Shown here piece by piece: positions 7,895 through 16,206 of a stretch of 17,669 nucleotides of DNA. Below the pieces are notes generated by a model, which did not search any database, was not told the DNA's origin, and saw nothing but the letters and a program-made list of their open reading frames with translations. The translations under genes and the position numbers were made by a program. Source of the DNA: JBAXRT01 sp037131065 (GTDB lineage: Bacteria; Bacteroidota; Bacteroidia; Bacteroidales; FEN-979); assembly GCA_037131065.1 (NCBI GenBank), contig JBAXRT010000055.1, forward strand, positions 1-17,669. Direction: 5' to 3'. Positions within the stretch are counted from its first letter, which is position 1, and the number at the start of each line of letters is the position of its first letter.

Positions 7895-9682
7895 TTAAAA
7901 CTGATAAGAATTGTCAGCAATCAGTTTATCAGCGATCCTTCTTCTGGCATCTTTAATATTTACCCCGCTATTTGCAGCAAGAACCTCAAGGGCATGAATG
8001 AGCGGCGCCGTCTCTTCTATTGAAGCATAGGAGTATATGGCATCACAACCATTCTTTCTGACAAGGTCAACCGTATCGTAAATATTTACATTTACAATAT
8101 CCTTATAGAGGTCGGTGTTGGACGTGACATGAAGATTCTCCATCTTTTCGACCCGCATCAACAGGGATTCAGAGACATAAGTCTCCATGATCATATTGGA
8201 AAGGTTGTTTAGAACCTCCTGTTCCTGTACCAGTTTCTTATCGAATTTCTTAGAGGAGCCGTGAATGACCAGAAGGATGGCTTTCTTCATATTTTTAATG
8301 ATTGCCATCTTTTCGGCATAATATCCTGACTTTTCAGCCTGAATCGGTTTGATGTTCTGAACATCGGCGGCAATCTTTTCTGCTTCTCCAAAAAGATCAA
8401 AATCACCCTTCATTGCCCTCTTCATGGCTGTATCCACCACCAGGAGCCTGTTAATCTCATTCGTCCCTTCGAAAATCCTGTTGATCCTTGAATCACGGTA
8501 ACCCCTCTCCACCGGCATTTCAGAAGAATATCCCATTCCCCCGTGGATCTGGACTGCCTCATCGATCACAAAGTCAAGAACTTCTGATCCAACCACCTTC
8601 AGAATGGCTGCTTCCACTGCATAATGGCTGATACCTTCAATGGAGGCCTTCCCGATATCAGCCCCTTCTTCTTTTTTATGTATCTCGATCTGGTCGTCGA
8701 TATCTTTACTGACCCTGTATATGGCCGATTCCAGTGCGAAGGTCCTGATCACCTGCTCAGCGAGTTTGTGTTTGATCGAACCAAAGGTGGAGATCAGAAC
8801 GCCGAACTGTTTTCTCTCATTGGCATACTTCACTGAGTCGTTAATGGCCTTCTTGGCAGCACCAAGAACATTTGCGCCAAGTTTGATGCGTCCCATATGA
8901 AGGATGCTTAGCGCAATTCTGAATCCCTCTCCCCTTTTCCCGAGCATATTTTCAACGGGCACCTTAACATCATTATAAAATATCTGTGCGGTGGATGAGC
9001 CCTTGATACCGAGTTTCTTCTCATCCGGGTTGACCACGACGCCGGGGAAATTTCTTTCAACAATGAATGCACTCAGAACACGGTCATTGTCAATTTTTGC
9101 AAAAACCGTCTGCACATCGGCAAAACCGGCATTGGTGATCCACATTTTCTGCCCGTTCAAAATATAATGTCTCCCGTCTTCGGAAAGCGTAGCCCTTGTT
9201 TTACCTGCGTTAGCATCACTGCCTGCTCCCGGTTCCGTAAGGCAGTATGCTCCCAGCAATTCACCGGTGGCAAGTTTGGTGACATAGCGCTGGCGCTGGT
9301 CTTCAGTTCCATAGTACATGATTGGAAGGGTACCGATACCACAATGGGCCATGAAGGCAACAGAAAAGGAATAGCCCGCACCGATGACTTCTGCCGCAAG
9401 CATCTGTGTAACAAAGGATTGTCCGAAACCTCCGTATATCTCCGGCAGTGCAATACCCATAAGGCCGAGTTCTCCGGACTTTTTCAGGATAGCCTTCATC
9501 AGGGAAATATCAGGTGCATCAATTTTATCCAGGTTGGGATAGAGTTCGGTCTCAAGAAAATCCTTACATGTCTGGGCTATCATCTTTTGCTCTTCGTTGA
9601 ACTCTTCCGGAATAAAAATATCTTTTGATTCCACTTCACTCACCAAGAATTCTCCGCTTTTCAAAGTTTTTCTGTTCTCCAT
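7895..9682 (-). CDS. Acyl-CoA dehydrogenase, long form with C-terminal extension
   Basis: This FAD enzyme introduces the trans-2,3 double bond into acyl-CoA in beta-oxidation and hands electrons to EtfAB. Typical blocks are AYCLTEPGAGSDANAGKTRA near residues 145-164 (flavin and substrate contacts), MWITNAGFAD near 180-189, KLGIKGSSTAQIFYNDV near 223-239, and QIHGGMGYSSEMPVERGYRD followed by RIFEGTNEINR near 402-412. The Glu of that EGT (E405) matches the catalytic base of the MCAD/VLCAD type. At 595 residues it is about 200 longer than short dehydrogenases; the helical extension after residue 420 resembles the VLCAD/ACAD9 group, so longer-chain substrates are likely. It is the last gene of the etf block, 30 bases after the CCG protein. 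A TTG at 9709 would add nine residues; the ATG at 9682 matches the usual MEN...LKSGEF beginning. Confidence 0.93.
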   Translation of the reverse strand: MENRKTLKSGEFLVSEVESKDIFIPEEFNEEQKMIAQTCKDFLETELYPNLDKIDAPDISLMKAILKKSGELGLMGIALPEIYGGFGQSFVTQMLAAEVIGAGYSFSVAFMAHCGIGTLPIMYYGTEDQRQRYVTKLATGELLGAYCLTEPGAGSDANAGKTRATLSEDGRHYILNGQKMWITNAGFADVQTVFAKIDNDRVLSAFIVERNFPGVVVNPDEKKLGIKGSSTAQIFYNDVKVPVENMLGKRGEGFRIALSILHMGRIKLGANVLGAAKKAINDSVKYANERKQFGVLISTFGSIKHKLAEQVIRTFALESAIYRVSKDIDDQIEIHKKEEGADIGKASIEGISHYAVEAAILKVVGSEVLDFVIDEAVQIHGGMGYSSEMPVERGYRDSRINRIFEGTNEINRLLVVDTAMKRAMKGDFDLFGEAEKIAADVQNIKPIQAEKSGYYAEKMAIIKNMKKAILLVIHGSSKKFDKKLVQEQEVLNNLSNMIMETYVSESLLMRVEKMENLHVTSNTDLYKDIVNVNIYDTVDLVRKNGCDAIYSYASIEETAPLIHALEVLAANSGVNIKDARRRIADKLIADNSYQF

Positions 9683-9712
9683 CTTTTCGGTTTTAAGGTT
9701 AAATTCCAATTT

Positions 9713-10519
9713 TTATAACGCCAATGCCTGTACTATCATTTCAGCAATATCGAGGTTTTTTACCTCCCCTTCCTTATTCTTATATTTAAGACCATCCGTA
9801 AGCATGGTCATACAAAAGGGGCAGGAGGTGGCAATGATCTTTGCATCTGTCTTTAGCGCATCCTCCGTGCGCTCAATGAAGACCTCTTTCAACCCTTTCT
9901 CACTCTCCTTGAACATTTGGCCCCCGCCGCCTCCGCAGCAAAGGGCAAAACTCCTGTTGCGATCCATTTCAACGCAGCGTGAGGTGAGCTTTTTAAGAAT
10001 GATGCGCGGTTCCTCATAAATATCGTTGGCTCTTCCAAGGTAGCAGGGGTCATGAAAAGTGGTCGTAATATTTCCGAATATCTGACGGGTTAATACCAAT
10101 TCCTTCTTTTCGATTGCTTTGACAAGAAACTCAAGATAGTTTATCACTTCATAATGACCACCCAGGTCAGGATACTCATTTTTAAAAATATTGAAGCAAT
10201 GAGGACAGATGGTCAGTATCCTGGTGATACCATATTTTTCAAAGAGACTGATATTCTGAAGGGCCTGCATCTGGTAAAGCATCTCATTCCCTGCCCTTCT
10301 TGCAGGATCGCCAGTGCATGATTCCTCCCTTCCCAGAACTGCATAACTTACCTTAAGGTGTGTAAGGATCTTCGTGAAAGCCCTTGTTACTTTCTTATAC
10401 CTGTCATCAAATGCTCCGGCGCAACCGACCCAGAAAAGGTACACGGGTTTTTCCCCCCTGCTGTACAAATCGGCCATGACGGGCAATTCCAATTTTATTC
10501 CTTCAGTTTCTCCGGTCAT
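9713..10519 (-). CDS. CCG-domain Fe-S protein, catalytic half of EtfAB:quinone oxidoreductase
   Basis: The protein has two cysteine-rich CCG domains of the heterodisulfide-reductase HdrB/HdrD C-terminal type. In 268-residue numbering the second domain is canonical: HDPCYLGR (C159), ALCCGGGGGQMF (C194-C195) and CPFC (C233, C236). The first is WVGCAG (C33), EESCTGDPARR (C68) and CPHC (C105, C108), so CCG is replaced by SCTG. Such domains bind a special [4Fe-4S] cluster. Together with the membrane 4Fe-4S protein encoded directly upstream it should rebuild the DUF224/EMO protein that passes electrons from EtfAB to menaquinone. The upstream stop (10534-10536) overlaps a TTG at 10537 that would add six residues. 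I prefer the ATG at 10519, because from there the segment leading to LPVMADL has about the length seen in homologues as I recall them. Confidence 0.88.
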   Translation of the reverse strand: MTGETEGIKLELPVMADLYSRGEKPVYLFWVGCAGAFDDRYKKVTRAFTKILTHLKVSYAVLGREESCTGDPARRAGNEMLYQMQALQNISLFEKYGITRILTICPHCFNIFKNEYPDLGGHYEVINYLEFLVKAIEKKELVLTRQIFGNITTTFHDPCYLGRANDIYEEPRIILKKLTSRCVEMDRNRSFALCCGGGGGQMFKESEKGLKEVFIERTEDALKTDAKIIATSCPFCMTMLTDGLKYKNKEGEVKNLDIAEMIVQALAL

Positions 10520-10533
10520 TACGGGAATCAGTT

Positions 10534-11862
10534 TCAATTCTTATTTGGCTGAATATAAAGATCTTTGGCCCACAGGAGTCGATCTTCCGGAGAAAATTGC
10601 CAGGGGGCACCATTATTCTCAATATTGTTGAATACCGCCTTCAGTTCGCCAGGGGCTGAAGCCTCCTCCATCACCAGGTATCTTCTCATATCAACAATGA
10701 CAGTTGGTTGATTTATGTTGATTGGACACTCCTGTGCGCATGCATTGCAAAGGGTGCAGGCCCATAGTTCCTCCTCCGATACAAAATCTCTGAGCAGCGC
10801 CCTTTTATCGGAATAATCCTTCCCATACTTTAACATTCCCGGGCCCTTTTCCTTCATCCTTGCTCTTATGTCCATGATCACCTTCCTGGGTGAGAGCTTT
10901 TTGCCTGTGATATTTGCCGGGCACACTGAAGTACAGCGCCCGCATTGCGTACAGGAGAGCGAATCAAAATAATTCTTCCATGTAACATCCTCAATGTCCT
11001 TGATCCCAAATCGTTCAGGTATTGGATCATGTGCAACTGCTCCTGTCTGGTTCTGTTCCGGATGAAGCATCAGCATGACTTCCCGTGTGATGTTATCCAT
11101 ATTAGTCAGTTTCCCAAGTGGTTCCAGCCTCGTAAGAAAAACATTCGGAACCGACATAAATACATGAAAATGCTTGGAGTAAGGAAGGATATTTGCAAAG
11201 ATGAAAATAAACAGGATATGTGTCCACCAGGAAATTTCAAAGCATACCGTTGCTGTTTCAAAAGACCATTGGGGCAGCAGTGTGCATATCCAGGCACTTA
11301 CCGGATATAATCCCGTATAATGCTCCCCCAGGCCTGTTTTGATCATAATGTAACCCATGTTCATCCCGAGAAGGGAGATCATGAGCAACAGGATGATTGA
11401 CAGGGCAATGTTTGCATCAATATGCGTCGCACTTTTCATTTCAATCCCCTCAAAACGGTTTATATGAAAAAAAAGACGGCGACCAAGAAAGATGAGAATG
11501 GCGATCAGTACCAGTAATCCGAAAACATCCCCACTTGCCATCATGAAATCATAAATCCCCCCCAGAGAATCAAAGGACTTCTCTTTACCGGACAATCCGT
11601 CGAAGATCATCTCAACGCTTCCAAAAAGAACAACGCAAAAGCCCCAGAAGACTATCGCATGGAAAAATCCGATAACCGGTCTCCTGAATATCTTCGACTG
11701 GCCGAAGGCAACTCCGGCCATCACCCGGAAACGTTTCCCGAGCTCCTTCACGGGAAAACCCGGCTTTGTCAGTCTGAAATAACGTATAATCCGGATTACC
11801 GTGAATGTGAAGAAACTGAGGGTGACAAGAAGCGTAATGAGGAAGATGATCTGCCTGGTCAT
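10534..11862 (-). CDS. Membrane haem/4Fe-4S protein, membrane half of EtfAB:quinone oxidoreductase
   Basis: The N-terminal half is a NarI-like (nitrate reductase gamma) membrane domain with about five helices, near residues 4-24, 64-86, 110-128, 150-170 and 212-230. Histidines at 68, 133, 215, 231 and 233 are candidates for haem b ligands. The C-terminal half carries two ferredoxin-type [4Fe-4S] motifs: C304-x2-C307-x2-C310-x3-C314 (CTQCGRCTSVCP) and C369-x2-C372-x2-C375-x3-C379 (CTLCNACAQECP). Electrons should move from the soluble Fe-S part to quinone in the inner membrane. A one-piece version would continue into CCG domains; here these are encoded by the next gene, whose reading frame begins at or just after this stop. 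The gene starts 7 bases after etfA ends, so co-transcription with etfBA is very likely. Substrate assignment is inferred from the neighbours. Confidence 0.9.
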   Translation of the reverse strand: MTRQIIFLITLLVTLSFFTFTVIRIIRYFRLTKPGFPVKELGKRFRVMAGVAFGQSKIFRRPVIGFFHAIVFWGFCVVLFGSVEMIFDGLSGKEKSFDSLGGIYDFMMASGDVFGLLVLIAILIFLGRRLFFHINRFEGIEMKSATHIDANIALSIILLLMISLLGMNMGYIMIKTGLGEHYTGLYPVSAWICTLLPQWSFETATVCFEISWWTHILFIFIFANILPYSKHFHVFMSVPNVFLTRLEPLGKLTNMDNITREVMLMLHPEQNQTGAVAHDPIPERFGIKDIEDVTWKNYFDSLSCTQCGRCTSVCPANITGKKLSPRKVIMDIRARMKEKGPGMLKYGKDYSDKRALLRDFVSEEELWACTLCNACAQECPININQPTVIVDMRRYLVMEEASAPGELKAVFNNIENNGAPWQFSPEDRLLWAKDLYIQPNKN

Positions 11863-11869
11863 ATTTCCT

Positions 11870-12838
11870 TTATTTCCCTTTGACCACCTTGACTGCTTCG
11901 ACCAGTTTGGGAAGTACTTTCAGAGCATCACCAATAATTCCGTACTGGGCAGCCTCGAAAATGGGAGCATCCTTATCAGAATTTATCGCGACGATATATT
12001 TGGATGAGCTGACCCCGGCCAGATGCTGAGTGGCTCCAGAGATGCCTATGGCAAAATAGAGGTTTGGAGCAATAATCTTACCGGTTTGCCCCGTATGTTC
12101 GTCATGGGGTCTCCATCCTTCATCCGAAACGGGCCTGGAACAGGCAGTGGCTGCACCGAGAAGCCCGGCAAGTTCTACCAGGGGTCCCCAGTTATCAGGC
12201 GATTTCATTCCCCGGCCTCCCGAAACGACAATCTCTGCATCGGTCAGCAATATCTTTCCAGTCTGTTTCTGAACCTCCCTGATTCTCGTCTGAACTTCGG
12301 AGGCCGGCTGAAATGACAGGTTCTCAATAGGTGCATCGGTTTTATTTTCAACCAGTTCATAGGAATTTTGAGCCAGGGTCAGCACTTTTATTCCGGTTTT
12401 AAGCGCCACTCTGGCAATGGCATTCCCCGAAAATATCTTTTTGACAATGACAAAAGGATCGGTTGACAGAGGAAGACTATTCACTCCTGCTCCAAGCCCT
12501 GCTTTCAGCAACACGGATAACCTTGGGGCCAGGGCTTTTCCGGTATTGTTGTTCGACATGACAATCACGGTGCTTTGCTCTTTCTTTGCCACTTCTGCAA
12601 TAACTTCCGTATATACTTTATTATCAAGCATATTTAGTTGTTCATTGCCGGCGTTAATGATTTTCCCTACCCCGTATTGCTTAAGCTTCTCCAGTTCTCC
12701 CTCTTCCACTTTTCCAATGGATAAAGCGATTGCGGTTGTATCGAGCATTTCAGCCACTTTTGCTGAGTAAGAGATCAATTCAAAGGTGATTTTCTTGAAT
12801 TTCCCGTCCCAATTTTCTGCAAAAACCAAAACTGACAT
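11870..12838 (-). CDS. etfA: Electron transfer flavoprotein subunit alpha
   Basis: EtfA carries the redox FAD of the EtfAB heterodimer, which takes electrons from acyl-CoA dehydrogenase. The 322-residue length is normal. The C-terminal FAD domain is clear: VVSGGRGMKSPDN (205-216), CSRPVSDEGWRP (233-244), TGQTGKIIAPNLY (249-261) and the EtfA signature GISGATQHLAGVSSSKYIVAIN (265-286, key residues SGATQH and the final AIN). The N-terminal half (1-185) is the usual alpha/beta domain; there is no ferredoxin-like extension. It lies 20 bases downstream of etfB and 7 bases before the membrane Fe-S gene, so all are probably one operon. Nothing in the sequence proves electron bifurcation; the pairing with a membrane quinone oxidoreductase argues for simple transfer to quinone. 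Confidence 0.97.
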   Translation of the reverse strand: MSVLVFAENWDGKFKKITFELISYSAKVAEMLDTTAIALSIGKVEEGELEKLKQYGVGKIINAGNEQLNMLDNKVYTEVIAEVAKKEQSTVIVMSNNNTGKALAPRLSVLLKAGLGAGVNSLPLSTDPFVIVKKIFSGNAIARVALKTGIKVLTLAQNSYELVENKTDAPIENLSFQPASEVQTRIREVQKQTGKILLTDAEIVVSGGRGMKSPDNWGPLVELAGLLGAATACSRPVSDEGWRPHDEHTGQTGKIIAPNLYFAIGISGATQHLAGVSSSKYIVAINSDKDAPIFEAAQYGIIGDALKVLPKLVEAVKVVKGK

Positions 12839-12858
12839 ATCGTGTATTTTAAATTTTC

Positions 12859-13608
12859 CTAAATAATTTTTGCTTCATTCTGTAATAATTCTACAAGTTG
12901 CTGAGGATTTTCGGCATCAATGAACCGGCAGGCAGTGCGAGGCTTTGGCATCTCAAAGGCAATGAATTCAGTCAATGAATCAACGGATACCGGTTCTGTA
13001 ACTTTCAGGGGTTTTGTTCGTGCCATCATAATTCCTCTCATGGCAGCGATCCTGGGTTCCCTGGCAATTCCTTTTTGTACGATTACAACAACGGGCGAAG
13101 CTACCTCAATGATCTCTTTTCCTCCATCTATTTCCCGGGTAAGGGAAATTGCGCCGTTCCCAAGATTCAGGGATGAAACCGCAGAAACGGAAGGAATGGA
13201 GAGAAATTCAGACAACATTCCCCCAACGGCAGAACCGTTATAATCACTTGATTCAATTCCACACATAATGATATCAAAGGATTGATTTTTAATCACCTCG
13301 GCAAGCTGAGCAGCAACATAAAAGGCATCTGCCGGCTCAGCATTTACCCGGATCGCTTCATCTGCTCCTATGGCCAGGGCCTTTCGAATGGTAGGTTCTG
13401 AGCCGATAAGTCCGACATGGGCGACTGTAACTGATGTAATATTGTTTGCAGGAATATCCTTCAGCTCAAGTGCACGCGTCAGAGAAAGCTCATCCCATGG
13501 ATTAATGACCCACTGTATCCCTGAAGTATCAAGTGTTTTGAAGTCACCAGTAAACTTTACTTTCGTCGTTGTGTCAGGAACGTTGCTGATACAAACTAAT
13601 ATTTTCAT
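12859..13608 (-). CDS. etfB: Electron transfer flavoprotein subunit beta
   Basis: EtfB is the small subunit of the electron transfer flavoprotein and binds AMP, or a second FAD in bifurcating types. The 249 residues begin MKILVCISNVPDTTTKVKF, a typical start for the family. The adenine-nucleotide loop is CGIESSDYNGSAVGG (116-130), and the EtfB signature lies at about 157-178 (TREIDGG...EVASPVVVIV). The region after residue 180 (REPRIAAMRGIMMARTKPL) resembles the recognition loop that docks onto dehydrogenases. It is the first gene of the etf block and has a candidate promoter in the 86-base gap behind fabI. Confidence 0.96.
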   Translation of the reverse strand: MKILVCISNVPDTTTKVKFTGDFKTLDTSGIQWVINPWDELSLTRALELKDIPANNITSVTVAHVGLIGSEPTIRKALAIGADEAIRVNAEPADAFYVAAQLAEVIKNQSFDIIMCGIESSDYNGSAVGGMLSEFLSIPSVSAVSSLNLGNGAISLTREIDGGKEIIEVASPVVVIVQKGIAREPRIAAMRGIMMARTKPLKVTEPVSVDSLTEFIAFEMPKPRTACRFIDAENPQQLVELLQNEAKII

Positions 13609-13657
13609 ATATAAAGGTTTATTTGGGTTCTGAAATATTTTGCCGTAATAAAGGGTG

Positions 13658-13665
13658 CAAATTTA
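13658..13665 (-). promoter_or_regulatory. Candidate -7 promoter box for the etfBA operon
   Basis: The minus strand reads TAAATTTG, an exact TAnnTTTG match, in the 86-base gap between fabI and etfB. Transcription would start near 13652, giving a leader of about 44 bases. A T-rich stretch but no clear TTG occupies the -33 region. This would let the etf module be expressed apart from the coaBC-fabI operon. No terminator is visible after fabI. Confidence 0.45.
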
Positions 13666-13694
13666 AGATAAAATGAAAAAGGGAGTATAAGAAA

Positions 13695-14525
13695 TTATTC
13701 TTCCTCTTCGAGACACTTATTATACTGTGTCATTGCTTTCAGGCTCATAGCCATGCTTGAAAAACCACCATCATGATATATGTTCTGCATGGTGATCTTC
13801 CTGCTGAGATCGGAGAGTAAGACGATGGAGAAATCGGCACATTCATCCGCAGTGGCGTTCCCAAGAGGCGACATCCTCTCGGTAAAATCTATTAGCCCAT
13901 CCACTCCCTTGATGCCGCTTCCGGCAGTGGTTCTGGTCGGGGATTGCGAGACCGAGTTGATGCGGATCTTTTTTTCCCTTCCATAAATATATCCGAAGCT
14001 CCTGGTGATGGATTCAAGCATCGCCTTAGCATCAGCCATGTCGTTATAGCCGTATAGTGTACGCTGTGCAGCAATGTATGAAAAAGTGAGAACTGAACCC
14101 CATTCATTAATGGCATCCAGTTTTTTCGCAACCTGAAGCAATTTATGGAAAGAGAGGGCAGAAATATCAATAGTTTTCAGGAAATATTCGTAATCAAGAT
14201 CATCGTATTCCCTGTGTTTCCTAACATTGAACGACATCCCGATGGAATGAACCACGAAATCGACCTTGCCACCCAGAATTTCCATTGACTTAAGGAAAAC
14301 ATTTTCAATATCCTTTACTTTCGTGGCATCAGCGGGAATGATCCCGGCATCACACTGCCGGCCAAGTTCCTGGATCTGTCCGAACCTGATGGCTGAGGGA
14401 GTATTGGAGAGTGTAAAACGGGCTCCCTCCTCCCAGGCCCTCACGGCAGTTCTCCATGCAAGCGACTTCTCATCAAGGGCGCCGAAAATGATTCCTTTTT
14501 TATTTTTTAATAAATTATAAGCCAT
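13695..14525 (-). CDS. fabI: Enoyl-[acyl-carrier-protein] reductase FabI
   Basis: FabI reduces the enoyl-ACP double bond with NAD(P)H, the last step of each fatty-acid elongation round. The 276 residues form a short-chain dehydrogenase fold. The nucleotide-binding loop is FGALDEKSLAW (14-24), and the FabI active site is Tyr150 in TFSY, Tyr160 in YGYN and Lys167 in ADAKA, the Y-x(9)-Y-x(6)-K arrangement known from E. coli (Y146, Y156, K163). The substrate loop reads SVSQSPTRTTAGSGIKG (191-207), where E. coli has an AGPIRT-type sequence; the SQSPT form is what I recall for Bacteroidota. The tail after residue 260 is slightly extended and ends in EEEE. The gene follows recN by 11 bases and is probably in the same operon. 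FabI is the target of triclosan-type inhibitors in other bacteria. Confidence 0.95.
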   Translation of the reverse strand: MAYNLLKNKKGIIFGALDEKSLAWRTAVRAWEEGARFTLSNTPSAIRFGQIQELGRQCDAGIIPADATKVKDIENVFLKSMEILGGKVDFVVHSIGMSFNVRKHREYDDLDYEYFLKTIDISALSFHKLLQVAKKLDAINEWGSVLTFSYIAAQRTLYGYNDMADAKAMLESITRSFGYIYGREKKIRINSVSQSPTRTTAGSGIKGVDGLIDFTERMSPLGNATADECADFSIVLLSDLSRKITMQNIYHDGGFSSMAMSLKAMTQYNKCLEEEE

Positions 14526-14536
14526 GTACTGATAAA

Positions 14537-16192
14537 TTAATTTCTAAGCAATTCGTTCGCAGCCTGGTACCCGGCAGCCGTAATCTGCTTATCGCTAAGC
14601 ATCTTGGCAATTTCTTCGATCCGTTCCTTGCGGTTAAGCCTCCTGATTCCAGAACGGGAAGTTCCCCCTGTGATCGTTTTATACACGTAATAATGGTGAT
14701 CACCTTTCCCGGCAATCTGAGGAATATGAGTTATGACAATTACCTGGATATTCCTTGACATTTTCAAAAGGATCTCCCCTACTTTTCCGGCAATATCTCC
14801 TGATACCCCGTTGTCGATCTCATCGAAAACGATGGTTGGAAGGAGATTCTTCTGCAGAATCATTGATTTAATGCTAAGCATCAACCTTGATTGCTCCCCA
14901 CCCGACGCAATTTTAGAGATATCATTAAGTGGTATTCCTTTGTTTGCACTGAAAAAAAACCTGATCTTATCAAGACCATCAGAGGATGGAGTATCCAGCA
15001 GGAGGTGATCAATTTTAAATTCAGCATGCTGCATGCCGAGCAGGGAGAGAAGAGAAACGATCTCTTTTTCAAAGTGACTTATGGATTTAATCCTGATTGC
15101 AGATATCTTTCCGGAAAGCTCAAAAAGCGATTCCAGTTTTTTTGAAATTTCCACCTGTACTGACTTAATCTTTTCCTCCAGGTTATCGTTTATAAATATC
15201 TTATTTTCAATATTTTGTTTGATTAATATTAAGTCATAAACGGTAACTGCCTGGTGCTTTTTCAACAGCCGGCTGATCAACTCCAGCCGTTGTGTTAAAA
15301 CATCAATTTCACCGGGGTCAACGACTACCTGCTCATATATCTGTTCGACTTCTTTCAGGATATCCTTGATATCAACATAATCGGTATGAAGCCTTTCGAC
15401 AAGGGGCGCTACCTGACCATGAAACCTTGAAACTTCACTAATAATTGAAGTGGCCGACGAGAGTTGTTTCAGGATACTGTTTTCATTATCCGAGAGGATC
15501 TCAAGGGCATGAAACAACCTGGTTTTGATCTCCTCCGCGTGAGAGAGTATCTTTAATTTTTCTTCGATTGTTTCCAACTCTCCTGGCTGCAGCGCGGCAT
15601 CCGTCAATTCATGTAACAAGAATGCAAAGTAATCTGCCTCACCCTTCGCTCTTGATTCAGCTTCCTTTAGCCCGGCAAGCTCCTTTTTTAAGCCTATCCA
15701 CCCGGAAAAGTCAACTTTGTATTCCGAAACCAGGGTAGAACAATCCGAATAACTATCAAGGACAGAAAGCTGAAAATCAGAATCATTCAGGGTCCTTGTG
15801 GTATGTTGGGAATGAATATTCACCAGCCTGTCACCGAACTCCTTAAGGTCGGCCAAATTGACTGGCGTGTCATTGATAAAAGCCCTGCTTTTTCCTCCAG
15901 GAGCAATCTCCCTCCTGAAAATAGCATTATCTTCATAATCAAGTCCGTGAGATAAAAAGAGATCTTTGAGGTGATATCCCTTGACAGAAAAGAGCCCCTC
16001 TACGATACACTTCTTGTTTTTATCTAAAAGAACCGTGGTATCGGTCCTTTGTCCCAGGATGAGTGACAAGGCCCCCATAAGGATTGACTTTCCGGCCCCG
16101 GTCTCGCCAGTAATAACAGAGAAGCCGGAGGAAAAATCTATCTCCAGTTTATGGATTAACGCATAATTTTCAATGGAGAGCTTTAAAAGCAT
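14537..16192 (-). CDS. recN: DNA repair protein RecN
   Basis: RecN is an SMC-like ATPase that acts early in recombinational repair of double-strand breaks. The 551-residue length is normal. The head domain is split: Walker A GETGAGKS at 29-36 and the Q-loop region near HSQH (127-130), then a coiled-coil arm (about 160-360) with a short hinge-side portion, then the ABC signature SGGEQSR (430-436), Walker B TIVFDE (453-458) followed by DNGVSGDIAGKVG, and the switch histidine in THIPQIAGKGDHH (488-500). It sits between the DUF4835 gene (14 bases upstream) and fabI (11 bases downstream), so it is transcribed as part of that block. No LexA-type operator is visible directly before it, and with such tight spacing it probably relies on a distant promoter. 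Confidence 0.97.
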   Translation of the reverse strand: MLLKLSIENYALIHKLEIDFSSGFSVITGETGAGKSILMGALSLILGQRTDTTVLLDKNKKCIVEGLFSVKGYHLKDLFLSHGLDYEDNAIFRREIAPGGKSRAFINDTPVNLADLKEFGDRLVNIHSQHTTRTLNDSDFQLSVLDSYSDCSTLVSEYKVDFSGWIGLKKELAGLKEAESRAKGEADYFAFLLHELTDAALQPGELETIEEKLKILSHAEEIKTRLFHALEILSDNENSILKQLSSATSIISEVSRFHGQVAPLVERLHTDYVDIKDILKEVEQIYEQVVVDPGEIDVLTQRLELISRLLKKHQAVTVYDLILIKQNIENKIFINDNLEEKIKSVQVEISKKLESLFELSGKISAIRIKSISHFEKEIVSLLSLLGMQHAEFKIDHLLLDTPSSDGLDKIRFFFSANKGIPLNDISKIASGGEQSRLMLSIKSMILQKNLLPTIVFDEIDNGVSGDIAGKVGEILLKMSRNIQVIVITHIPQIAGKGDHHYYVYKTITGGTSRSGIRRLNRKERIEEIAKMLSDKQITAAGYQAANELLRN

Positions 16193-16206
16193 CTTATACC
16201 CTGGTA

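Noticed and set aside
9167..9628. Plus-strand frame of 153 codons opposite the acyl-CoA dehydrogenase
   Set aside because: It is antisense to conserved active-site blocks of the dehydrogenase and has no recognisable domain.
7895..9709. TTG start at 9709 for the acyl-CoA dehydrogenase
   Set aside because: It adds nine residues not expected in the family; the ATG at 9682 gives a typical N-terminus and no ribosome-binding signal favours the TTG.
10945..11310. Plus-strand frame with several cysteines opposite the membrane Fe-S gene
   Set aside because: The cysteines are scattered and do not form a known motif, while the minus strand encodes clear 4Fe-4S motifs and membrane helices.
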